Of a stretch of DNA of 64,000 nucleotides, positions 1 to 10,500 are shown one piece after another. The notes beneath the pieces were generated by a model, which was not told the origin of the DNA, searched no databases, and saw only the letters and a program-made list of their open reading frames with translations. Position 1 is the stretch's first letter, and the number at the start of each line of letters is the position of its first letter. Where the stretch lies: contig NC_135555.1 of assembly GCF_964340395.1 (NCBI RefSeq), positions 22,167,725-22,231,724 of the forward strand, read 5' to 3'. The stretch is from Glandiceps talaboti. Taxonomy: Eukaryota; Hemichordata; Enteropneusta; Spengelidae. The translations under genes and the position numbers were made by a program.

Positions 1-72
1 AAACATTCAACACCAAAGAAAAATAATGGAAAGAAAGTTACCATACCAAGCCTGGCAAGCAGGGCCGAAGTC

Positions 73-1269
73 ATGCAAACACACGGCACACAACAAACAT
101 CGGAGATCATCGATATATCGTCAGATAGTGATGATCGAGACGAAACAATCAAAAGAAAAACCCCATGTGTACATAAGGAAACCAAACAAACAAAGACAAC
201 CGCGACAGACAAACAAAGTGGAGAAATCAAAATTGATCAAGATAAAACCGTCGGGGACCTTGAAAGTCACACCCATCCATGGGAGGATTCATCAGGACTT
301 AATAACTGCTATGATGAAATATATGAACAATTTAAGAACTCTGTAAAATTCAACCAAGAGGAGAACTTACTTGGTTCTATCGAGGGAGAGGAATGGTTAT
401 ACGGGGAAGTCATCGAACGCGCAATATCTACTTTAATACATGATAGAAAGTCAACACTAACAGAGGCGATACTGGTATGTCCTACATACATATACAGAAG
501 TGTTGCACTGAAGAGGTATGACCTGTATTTTAGGTTCCTTGAGGTAAACGAGGCATTGAACAAAGATGTTGTCTTAGTACCATTGAATGTATCCGTCGCT
601 CCAAAAAGCTTCGGGTCACATTGGTTACTAGGCCTCATCAACCTACAACAAAAGAATATCACTATCTGCGATTCTCTTCACACCGGTGCATCCGAAACGA
701 CACTGACAATAATGCACAGATTGCTTTTTATGATCGGAGCTATGCATGTAATAGGTGATTTTCCATTTGATCCCTTAGACTGGTCTCTACGCCTTTCAAC
801 TGATACCCCACAGCAATCGAATGTGTATGATTGTGGTTGCTATACGGTGTTAAATGCATACAGTGTTATTACAGGCAAGGTATACCGTGATTTCTTAAGC
901 AGTGATGTGAGGAAGTGGATAACAATATTAGTAATCAAAGATCTTATTAATATTAGGGAAAGAAAGGTACCTGTAAAAAGATGTAGGCAAGGAAATTACT
1001 TGCCTTATTTCAATCGTCTGAAGCGATACTTTACCTTTTTTAGGGCAGATGAAATCGTTTTGTCCCAAGTTCCACTACAGGTCAAACTAACTAGTATCAT
1101 AGAAGGTCTTGACCTAAGTAAAGATCTGTCAGTTTGCTTTGCTACAAATTGCCCTGGTGCATTATCAAATGTAGAAGAAATAATGTGTTGTTATTGCCGA
1201 AAATGGTTTCATGTTACATGTGCAGGAAAAGACATTTCAAAACAATATTTTGTATGTGCTGATTGTTAA
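73..1269 (+). CDS. Ulp1/SENP-like (C48) cysteine protease with C-terminal PHD-type zinc finger
   Basis: The 398-residue product is an Ulp1-fold protease, a family that cleaves SUMO or other ubiquitin-like tags. Visible catalytic positions are His183 in FGSHWLLGL, Asp200 in ICDSLH, Gln248 and Cys254 in QQSNVYDCGCY; the WLYGEVIERAI stretch (108-118) fits the start of the fold. The N-terminus holds a SUMO-interaction-like motif, EIIDISSDSDD (11-21). The C-terminus has eight zinc ligands: C355, C360, C372, C375, H380, C383, C395 and C398, the order of a PHD finger, though four residues separate the first pair instead of the usual one or two. Met73 is the first in-frame ATG and precedes the SIM; an upstream exon outside the window cannot be excluded. 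The gene is intronless and repeats surround it. C48 proteases are known passengers of several eukaryotic DNA transposon groups (MULE, KDZ), so I infer a mobile-element gene. A host gene is the alternative. Confidence 0.85.
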   Translation: MQTHGTQQTSEIIDISSDSDDRDETIKRKTPCVHKETKQTKTTATDKQSGEIKIDQDKTVGDLESHTHPWEDSSGLNNCYDEIYEQFKNSVKFNQEENLLGSIEGEEWLYGEVIERAISTLIHDRKSTLTEAILVCPTYIYRSVALKRYDLYFRFLEVNEALNKDVVLVPLNVSVAPKSFGSHWLLGLINLQQKNITICDSLHTGASETTLTIMHRLLFMIGAMHVIGDFPFDPLDWSLRLSTDTPQQSNVYDCGCYTVLNAYSVITGKVYRDFLSSDVRKWITILVIKDLINIRERKVPVKRCRQGNYLPYFNRLKRYFTFFRADEIVLSQVPLQVKLTSIIEGLDLSKDLSVCFATNCPGALSNVEEIMCCYCRKWFHVTCAGKDISKQYFVCADC

Positions 1270-1819
1270 TTTGACCATAGAACCCTACACGAGGTAGAGT
1301 CTATGATATGACTAACGTAAACAACAGTCACTCAAATCTAAAGAAACCTCTTCGACAGCAGTGTTATATTTAGCTTTGTCTTTCCATGATGTTACGATTG
1401 GTGTTTTCCTTCCATTTCACACATTGTAGTAAGTCACAATATCCAGTATACAATGTCAAGATAATATCGTGCTAAGACGTGTCAAATTTGTATGTGAAAT
1501 AAAACGAATATTAATAAATGTACCTCCACACCTCTCGTGTATGATGCTTTACATTAAGGATGAATGATAAGTATAAAAACGTAACTGTGCGTATCGGTCG
1601 CACACTGAGTGCACACCGTTTTACGTCAACGTAGATTTTTGCGACGTTGCCATAGTGATTTCTTACAACCATTCAAAGTGATAGTTTCAAAACTCAGCCA
1701 GAGGGTGCCATACGAGAAAAAGTAAAAATGTAATGAAAAGGCGATGGGCAACCCCAGCGAAGTTAGCAGCAAATATGTTCAACTGGACCATTCGTACTAC
1801 AGAGAATGTGACATAAACT
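1270..1819 (+). promoter_or_regulatory. 3' region of the Ulp1/PHD gene with AATAAA poly(A) signal, then featureless DNA
   Basis: AATAAA lies at 1498-1503, about 230 bases after the stop, a normal distance for a short 3' UTR. From there to 1819 I see no ORF, repeat or RNA gene. Confidence 0.45.
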
Positions 1820-2140
1820 TTGTCACCGAGGAGGAAATTGCAAGGATCCATACTAGGGCCGATCCTTTTTCTTCTTTACATTAACGATATTAATAAATCC
1901 TCTGACGCCTTCAAATTCCGCCTGTTTGCTGATGATAATAACCTTATCAAATATATGGAAACTAACCATATTAATCTTAATGATATGAATGTACATTTTA
2001 ACAAAGTAAACATGTGGTGCAATGCCAATAAACTAACAATTAACATCGATAAAACAAATTATATGATTTTTAAACCTCCACAAAGAATTGCACATACAGA
2101 AGGACATTTAAGAATTGGAAACACACCCGTTGACGCCTAG
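1820..2140 (+). pseudogene. Non-LTR retrotransposon (LINE) reverse transcriptase fragment
   Basis: This 106-codon stretch encodes the middle of a LINE reverse transcriptase. QGSILGPILFLLYINDI is palm motif B, FRLFADDNNLI contains the catalytic YADD-type box (as FADD), and NKLTINIDKTNYMIF is the conserved segment after it. The fragment has neither the amino-terminal endonuclease nor the thumb and C-terminus. The expected proline before QGS is replaced by unrelated residues (RRKLQGS), so the 5' junction is a truncation or deletion near 1835. The reading frame stops at 2140. The motif style resembles CR1/Jockey-type elements, but the fragment is too short for clade assignment. It is a dead copy and cannot be active. 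Confidence 0.85.
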
Positions 2141-2232
2141 ATATTCATAAACTCTGCAAAGTTCATACATGCATGTTCATATTTGACTACAAACTAACCG
2201 TTATTGTCACAACCTAAACCACTATATACATA

Positions 2233-2351
2233 AAAAATTGTAATAAAATTGCCAACATTTGTAATTAATTGGCGACATTTGTAATAATTAACTAACGACA
2301 TTTGTAATAAACGGCTGACATTTGTACATTTGTAGTAAAATTGCCGACATC
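2233..2351. repeat. Degenerate minisatellite, core GACATTTGTAATAA
   Basis: The core (A/G)ACATTTGTAATAA recurs about five times at a spacing of roughly 25-28 bases, with a variable TTGGCG/ACGGCTG linker. Confidence 0.6.
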
Positions 2352-2520
2352 TCAAAGCTTAGTTTTAAAAATTTTAAGAACAGCATTTGCATATAAATTG
2401 TCGATATTATAGTATGATCGTAATCCTGCATGCCAGGAAGTTTTGCTCCGATATTTAGCACCAAAAAGGACACACGGCGTTGTTTTTATGTATCTACTTC
2501 TATGATTCAACATTTTTTCT

Positions 2521-2602
2521 TTAACTATCATAGTTTATCGTTGGATGGTCTATCATACGCTTGACAACGGTGGTAATTTGTCCCCAAATGCATGATAGTT
2601 AA
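2521..2602. repeat. Inverted repeat, 11-bp arms
   Basis: TTAACTATCAT at 2521-2531 is the exact reverse complement of ATGATAGTTAA at 2592-2602. The loop is 60 bases. It could be a solo MITE remnant or chance. Confidence 0.45.
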
Positions 2603-2672
2603 CCTATTGGTTGCAAAATCGCCGTTTATGTTTTCTAGAGAAATCGAATTTTTTGATGGTCAAAATAATTTA

Positions 2673-4175
2673 GGGAGTCGTTATTATTTACGGTTGGGGG
2701 GTTGGAGGAATTGGTTGATAAGAAGTGGAAATTCAACTCCCCCCTCCCATCCTGCAGGGAAAAATCAATGACCCTGACTTTAGAAATTGAGATGTCCCCC
2801 CCCGTTTCCATTATATACCTGAAGTGGTGTTATTAAAGAAGGGAAATTATATTATTTATATTGCTACAATTGTTTTATTAATGATTATTGGGGTACTTAC
2901 AAAACAACTTCATTTCAGTAAGAATACTTATTAAGAGCATTCCGCCATAAGCCAGCTCTTCTACCCCACCCTGTCACTGACACAGTCACTTTCCTTACTC
3001 TCACTGTCAAGGTCTCTCATTACAACATCATCTTCATCACTGTCATCTGACCCATATGCACTTTCAACACAATATTTTGTTTTTGAAAGCTTTGCATTGT
3101 CAACTACTGACTTCGAAGACAGTCAGCCGTAATGGCTTTCATTTTAACGTCTTTTTTCCCGTTCTTTGATAAGTTATGTCTTTCAAGGTATTTGTCCAAT
3201 TCTTTAACTTTGAGTTTTGAAAGTGTTCCACTGAGAGTTAATGACAACCAATCATACATTTCATATGTCAAAGCATATTCCTCTTCCCTCTTCCTAAATC
3301 TGATAAGACAGATAAGCAACAACAAATCCAGTTACAACCCTTGTCTCACTTCTTTGTAATTTAAATAATTTAGACTCACCAGGAAACAAGGCAAGTCTTG
3401 TGAGAGTAAGGGTAACCATCACAATAATGTGTGATATTAAAGTAAGCCAAATTACCCAAAGTTTGTTGGAATGGTCATCTGTCTGCTCACAGGTATTGCA
3501 TCAATGCAAATCTTTGCATTTAGTAGTCAATTATCCAAAGAGTGAAATAATCAGGTGAAATTTACGAGACTGTAAGACAGTTTTTTGCGATGTGTTTTAC
3601 TAGTTGAGACTTTCCATTGATATATTTGCAATCAGAATTTTTACCTTATTTAATACAAAGCAGACACGCTTCTTGAAACAAACTAGTGATGAAAAGCTAG
3701 TGTTACAGGACTGTGACACCTGTCAAATTATAATGACTTCAGTACATATTTACAAACTGAGTGACAACCTGACAACTAATTGGTTCAAAGTTTGCTTTCA
3801 GAGTTTATACTAGTAGTTATATATTACTCAAATATTTATTTTAAGATATTGTTATATAATTAAGTTTCTACTTCACACACAACACCACATTGTACATGTA
3901 GTACAAAAACAAATATTTAGTAAAACCACAAGCTTTAATGTTTTGAAAATATTTTCTATTTGTTTTAAAATGTTAATAAAGTTACATTTTATGTAACAGG
4001 TTAAATAATCCTGATACTGTGTACACAAGCTTTTCGAAACAGATTTTTGTGTAGCCCCCCCCTACCTTTCCCTCATTTTTCGGTAGCCCCCCCCCACCCT
4101 GACCAACTCCAATTTTCAAGGGACCCCCCACCCCCAATTCCTCCGACCTCCCAACCGTAATTAATGACGGCTCCC
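2673..4175. mobile_element. TIR DNA transposon, 1.5 kb, TTA target duplication
   Basis: The ends are inverted copies of each other over about 45 bases. The left end reads GGGAGTCGTTATTATTTACGG and the right end, reversed, GGGAGCCGTCATTAATTACGG; both run into G-rich sequence and a match of GGAGGAATTGG. TTA flanks both sides (2670-2672 and 4176-4178). Three-base TWA duplications are characteristic of PIF/Harbinger elements, but no DDE transposase is visible, so the superfamily is open. C-rich subterminal tracts (2799-2805 and 4060-4100) resemble those of the elements at 54-63 kb. Inside, on the minus strand, is a broken SAP-like gene. The rest (3360-4020) is AT-rich with no recognisable product. 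Confidence 0.8.
2961..3331 (-). pseudogene. Broken SAP-like domain gene with acidic C-terminal tail (copy 1)
   Basis: Read on the minus strand from about 3331, the frame gives ALTYEMYDWLSLTLSGTL, then LSKLKVKELDKYLERHNL and SKNGKKDVKMKAITADCL. The LxxLKVxELDKYLxxHNL...GKK pattern resembles a SAP motif (helix-turn-helix DNA binding), although I cannot align it to the family. The frame then hits a stop at about 3105. Shifting frame near 3113 restores an open tail that contains ESAYGSDDSDEDDVV and SESKESDCVSD and ends at 2961. A homologous gene with the same order (YNWLDLVVHGKLSSL, ELDKYLKYQQL, GRKDDKLKAVTCDVL, acidic tail) lies at 61455-62110 in another TIR element, so the reading is supported by homology. 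No ATG start is visible; only the C-terminal part remains. Confidence 0.7.
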
Positions 4176-4557
4176 TTAGCTAAGATCTCTAATGTGGATT
4201 AGATTATTTCGTTATCTGCTTACTAACTAATCAGCTCAAGCACTCTCACTCACTCACTTGCTCGCTCACTCACCCAACGACACGACCGACTGACGACCGC
4301 CAGACCGACCGACCGACCGACCGACTGAATGAATGAATGAATGAATGAATGAATGACTCAGACGAATGAATGAACAAACGAATGAATCGAATGCTAGCTA
4401 ACACCCAACGTGCTCGATCGCACACCTATCCACTCATTCAGTCGCTAAGAAGATCACCATCAAGCATCACAAACAACTCATACATTCGCGTATTCAGACG
4501 CTCACTAGCACGCTAGAGGAAATATCATTCAAAAACTAGATAAATTCAAGTTATAAA
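4176..4557. repeat. Clustered tetranucleotide repeats before the 155-bp satellite
   Basis: Three simple repeats follow each other: CTCA-type (about 4240-4272), GACC (about 4302-4325) and TGAA (about 4325-4355), then decayed TGAA/ACGAATGA units to about 4390. The remainder to 4557 has no recognisable feature. Confidence 0.8.
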
Positions 4558-7500
4558 ACAGTCATTGAAATGACTTTATTGCTATAAAGTGGCAGCTGTC
4601 ATTCCACTGGTTCTACAGTGCAGAGGGTGTCATTCAACTGTAAAAAATGTAGAAAAGGGTGTCATTCCACTGTTTACCACCTAGAAATGCTGTCATTCCA
4701 GTTCCAAAGCATTAAAAATGCTGTCATTCCACTTATTTTATAGAGTGGGGGCTGTCATTCCACTGGTTCTACAGTGCAGAGGGTGTCATTCAACTAACTG
4801 AATGTAGAAAAGGGTGTCATTCCACTGTTTACCACCTAGAAATGCTGTCATTCCAGTTCTAAAGCATTAAAAATGCTGTCATTCCACTTATTTTATAGAG
4901 TGGCGGCTGTCATTCCAGTGGTTCTACAGTGCAGAGGGTGTCATTCAACTAACTGAGTGTAGAAAAGGGTGTCATTCCACTGTTTACCACCTAGAAATGC
5001 TGTCATTCCAGTTCTAAAGCATTGAAAATGCTGTCATTCCACTTATTTTATAGAGTGGCGGCTGTCATTCCACTGGTTCTACAGTGCAGAGGGTGTCATT
5101 CAACTAACTGAGTGTAGAAAAGGGTGTCATTCCACTGTTTACCACCTGGAAATGCTGTCATTCCAGTTCCAAAGCATTAAATCGCTGTCATTCCACTTAT
5201 TTTATAGAGTGGCGGCTGTCATTCCAGTGGTTCTACAGTGCAGAGGGTGTCATTCAACTAACTGAATGTAGAAAAGGGTGTCATTCCACTGTTTACCACC
5301 TAGAAATGCTGTCATTCCAGTTCCAAAGCATTAAAAATGCTGTCATTCCACTTATTTTATAGAGTGGCGGCTGTCATTCCACTGGTTCTACAGTGCAGAG
5401 GGTGTCATTCAACTAACTGAGTGTAGAAAAGGGTGTCATTCCACTGTTTACCACCTGGAAATGCTGTCATTCCAGTTCCAAAGCATTAAATCGCTGTCAT
5501 TCCACTTATTTTATAGAGTGGCGGCTGTCATTCCAGTGGTTCTACAGTGCAGAGGGTGTCATTCAACTAACTGAATGTAGAAAAGGGTGTCATTCCACTG
5601 TTTACCACCTAGAAATGCTGTCATTCCAGTTCCAAAGCATTAAAAATGCTGTCATTCCACTTATTTTATAGAGTGGCGGCTGTCATTCCACTGGTTCTAC
5701 AGTGCAGAGGGTGTCATTCAACTAACTGAGTGTAGAAAAGGGTGTCATTCCACTGTTTACCACCTAGAAATGCTGTCATTCCAGTTCCAAAGCATTGGAA
5801 ATGCTGTCATTCCACTTATTTTATAGAGTGGGGGCTGTCATTCCAGTGGTTCTACAGTGCAGAGTGTGTCATTCAACTAACTGATTGTAGAAAAGGGTGT
5901 CATTCCACTGTTTACCACCTAGAAATGCTGTCATTCCAGTTCTAAAGCATTGAAAATGCTGTTATTCCACTTATTTTATAGAGTGGCGGCTGTCATTCCA
6001 CTGGTTCTACAGTGCAGAGGGTGTCATTCAACTAACTGAGTGTAGAAAAGGGTGTCATTCCACTGTTTACCACCTAGAAATGCTGTCATTCCAGTTCCAA
6101 AGCATTAAAAATGCTGTCATTCCACTTATTTTATAGAGTGGCGGCTGTCATTCCACTGGTTCTACAGTGCAGAGGGTGTCATTCAACTAACTGAGTGTAG
6201 AAAAGGGTGTCATTCCACTGTTTACCACCTAGAAATGCTGTCATTCCAGTTCTAAAGCATTGAAAATGCTGTCATTCCACTTATTTTATAGAGTGGCGGC
6301 TGTCATTCCAGTGGTTCTACAGTGCAGAGTGTGTCATTCAACTAACTGATTGTAGAAAAGGGTGTCATTCCACTGTTTACCACCTAGAAATGCTGTCATT
6401 CCAGTTCTAAAGCATTGAAAATGCTGTCATTCCACTTATTTTATAGAGTGGGGGCTGTCATTCCAGTGGTTCTACAGTGCAGAGTGTGTCATTCAACTAA
6501 CTGATTGTAGAAAAGGGTGTCATTCCACTGTTTACCACCTAGAAATGCTGTCATTCCAGTTCTAAAGCATTGAAAATGCTGTCATTCCACTTATTTTATA
6601 GAGTGGCGGCTGTCATTCCAGTGGTTCTACAGTGCAGAGTGTGTCATTCAACTAACTGATCGTAGAAAAGGGTGTCATTCCACTGTTTACCACCTGGAAA
6701 TGCTGTCATTCCAGTTCCAAAGCATTAAATCGCTGTCATTCCACTTATTTTATAGAGTGGCGGCTGTCATTCCAGTGGTTCTACAGTGCAGAGGGTGTCA
6801 TTCAACTAACTGAATGTAGAAAAGGGTGTCATTCCACTGTTTACCACCTAGAAATGCTGTCATTCCAGTTCCAAAGCATTAAAAATGCTGTCATTCCACT
6901 TATTTTATAGAATGGCGGCTGTCATTCCAGTGGTTCTACAGTGCAGAGTGTGTCATTCAACTAACTGATTGTAGAAAAGGGTGTCATTCCACTGTTTACC
7001 ACCTAGAAATGCTGTCATTCCAGTTCCAAAGCATTGGAAATGCTGTCATTCCACTTATTTTATAGAGTGGGGGCTGTCATTCCAGTGGTTCTACAGTGCA
7101 GAGTGTGTCATTCAACTAACTGATTGTAGAAAAGGGTGTCATTCCACTGTTTACCACCTAGAAATGCTGTCATTCCAGTTCCAAAGCATTGGAAATGCTG
7201 TCATTCCACTTATTTTATAGAGTGGGGGCTGTCATTCCAGTGGTTCTACAGTGCAGAGTGTGTCATTCAACTAACTGATTGTAGAAAAGGGTGTCATTCC
7301 ACTGTTTACCACCTAGAAATGCTGTCATTCCAGTTCTAAAGCATTGAAAATGCTGTCATTCCACTTATTTTATAGAGTGGCGGCTGTCATTCCAGTGGTT
7401 CTACAGTGCAGAGTGTGTCATTCAACTAACTGATTGTAGAAAAGGGTGTCATTCCACTGTTTACCACCTGGAAATGCTGTCATTCCAGTTCCAAAGCATT

Positions 7501-10500
7501 GAAAATGCTGTCATTCCACTTATTTTATAGAGTGGGGGCTGTCATTCCAGTGGTTCTACAGTGCAGAGTGTGTCATTCAACTAACTGATTGTAGAAAAGG
7601 GTGTCATTCCACTGTTTACCACCTAGAAATGCTGTCATTCCAGTTCCAAAGCATTAAAAATGCTGTCATTCCACTTATTTTATAGAGTGGCGGCTGTCAT
7701 TCCACTGGTTCTACAGTGCAGAGGGTGTCATTCAACTAACTGAATGTAGAAAAGGGTGTCATTCCACTGTTTACCACCTAGAAATGCTGTCATTCCAGTT
7801 CCAAAGCATTAAAAATGCTGTCATTCCACTTATTTTATAGAGTGGCGGCTGTCATTCCAGTGGTTCTACAGTGCAGAGGGTGTCATTCAACTAACTGAGT
7901 GTAGAAAAGGGTGTCATTCCACTGTTTACCACCTGGAAATGCTGTCATTCCAGTTCCAAAGCATTAAATCGCTGTCATTCCACTTATTTTATAGAGTGGC
8001 GGCTGTCATTCCAGTGGTTCTACAGTGCAGAGGGTGTCATTCAACTAACTGAATGTAGAAAAGGGTGTCATTCCACTGTTTACCACCTAGAAATGCTGTC
8101 ATTCCAGTTCCAAAGCATTAAAAATGCTGTCATTCCACTTATTTTATAGAGTGGCGGCTGTCATTCCAGTGGTTCTACAGTGCAGAGGGTGTCATTCAAC
8201 TAACTGAGTGTAGAAAAGGGTGTCATTCCACTGTTTACCACCTGGAAATGCTGTCATTCCAGTTCCAAAGCATTAAATCGCTGTCATTCCACTTATTTTA
8301 TAGAGTGGCGGCTGTCATTCCAGTGGTTCTACAGTGCAGAGGGTGTCATTCAACTAACTGAATGTAGAAAAGGGTGTCATTCCACTGTTTACCACCTAGA
8401 AATGCTGTCATTCCAGTTCCAAAGCATTAAAAATGCTGTCATTCCACTTATTTTATAGAGTGGCGGCTGTCATTCCACTGGTTCTACAGTGCAGAGGGTG
8501 TCATTCAACTAACTGAGTGTAGAAAAGGGTGTCATTCCACTGTTTACCACCTGGAAATGCTGTCATTCCAGTTCCAAAGCATTAAATCGCTGTCATTCCA
8601 CTTATTTTATAGAGTGGCGGCTGTCATTCCAGTGGTTCTACAGTGCAGAGGGTGTCATTCAACTAACTGAATGTAGAAAAGGGTGTCATTCCACTGTTTA
8701 CCACCTAGAAATGCTGTCATTCCAGTTCCAAAGCATTAAAAATGCTGTCATTCCACTTATTTTATAGAGTGGCGGCTGTCATTCCACTGGTTCTACAGTG
8801 CAGAGGGTGTCATTCAACTAACTGAGTGTAGAAAAGGGTGTCATTCCACTGTTTACCACCTAGAAATGCTGTCATTCCAGTTCCAAAGCATTGGAAATGC
8901 TGTCATTCCACTTATTTTATAGAGTGGGGGCTGTCATTCCAGTGGTTCTACAGTGCAGAGTGTGTCATTCAACTAACTGATTGTAGAAAAGGGTGTCATT
9001 CCACTGTTTACCACCTAGAAATGCTGTCATTCCAGTTCTAAAGCATTGAAAATGCTGTTATTCCACTTATTTTATAGAGTGGCGGCTGTCATTCCACTGG
9101 TTCTACAGTGCAGAGGGTGTCATTCAACTAACTGAGTGTAGAAAAGGGTGTCATTCCACTGTTTACCACCTAGAAATGCTGTCATTCCAGTTCCAAAGCA
9201 TTAAAAATGCTGTCATTCCACTTATTTTATAGAGTGGCGGCTGTCATTCCACTGGTTCTACAGTGCAGAGGGTGTCATTCAACTAACTGAGTGTAGAAAA
9301 GGGTGTCATTCCACTGTTTACCACCTAGAAATGCTGTCATTCCAGTTCTAAAGCATTGAAAATGCTGTCATTCCACTTATTTTATAGAGTGGCGGCTGTC
9401 ATTCCAGTGGTTCTACAGTGCAGAGTGTGTCATTCAACTAACTGATTGTAGAAAAGGGTGTCATTCCACTGTTTACCACCTGGAAATGCTGTCATTCCAG
9501 TTCCAAAGCATTAAATCGCTGTCATTCCACTTATTTTATAGAGTGGCGGCTGTCATTCCAGTGGTTCTACAGTGCAGAGGGTGTCATTCAACTAACTGAA
9601 TGTAGAAAAGGGTGTCATTCCACTGTTTACCACCTAGAAATGCTGTCATTCCAGTTCCAAAGCATTAAAAATGCTGTCATTCCACTTATTTTATAGAGTG
9701 GCGGCTGTCATTCCACTGGTTCTACAGTGCAGAGGGTGTCATTCAACTAACTGAGTGTAGAAAAGGGTGTCATTCCACTGTTTACCACCTAGAAATGCTG
9801 TCATTCCAGTTCCAAAGCATTAAAAATGCTGTCATTCCACTTATTTTATAGAGTGGCGGCTGTCATTCCACTGGTTCTACAGTGCAGAGGGTGTCATTCA
9901 ACTAACTGAATGTAGAAAAGGGTGTCATTCCACTGTTTACCACCTAGAAATGCTGTCATTCCAGTTCCAAAGCATTAAAAATGCTGTCATTCCACTTATT
10001 TTATAGAGTGGCGGCTGTCATTCCACTGGTTCTACAGTGCAGAGGGTGTCATTCAACTAACTGAGTGTAGAAAAGGGTGTCATTCCACTGTTTACCACCT
10101 GGAAATGCTGTCATTCCAGTTCCAAAGCATTAAATCGCTGTCATTCCACTTATTTTATAGAGTGGCGGCTGTCATTCCAGTGGTTCTACAGTGCAGAGGG
10201 TGTCATTCAACTAACTGAATGTAGAAAAGGGTGTCATTCCACTGTTTACCACCTAGAAATGCTGTCATTCCAGTTCCAAAGCATTAAAAATGCTGTCATT
10301 CCACTTATTTTATAGAGTGGCGGCTGTCATTCCACTGGTTCTACAGTGCAGAGGGTGTCATTCAACTAACTGAGTGTAGAAAAGGGTGTCATTCCACTGT
10401 TTACCACCTGGAAATGCTGTCATTCCAGTTCCAAAGCATTAAATCGCTGTCATTCCACTTATTTTATAGAGTGGCGGCTGTCATTCCACTGGTTCTACAG

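Larger units (their letters stand above)
2141..2672. other. Non-coding interval between LINE fragment and TIR element
   Basis: No gene is visible. The interval holds a small minisatellite (2233-2351) and one inverted repeat (2521-2602), listed separately. Confidence 0.6.

Noticed and set aside
3604-3813. 69-codon frame inside the 2673-4175 element
   Set aside because: No counterpart in the related element at 60323-63050, no domain and AT-rich composition. Probably chance.
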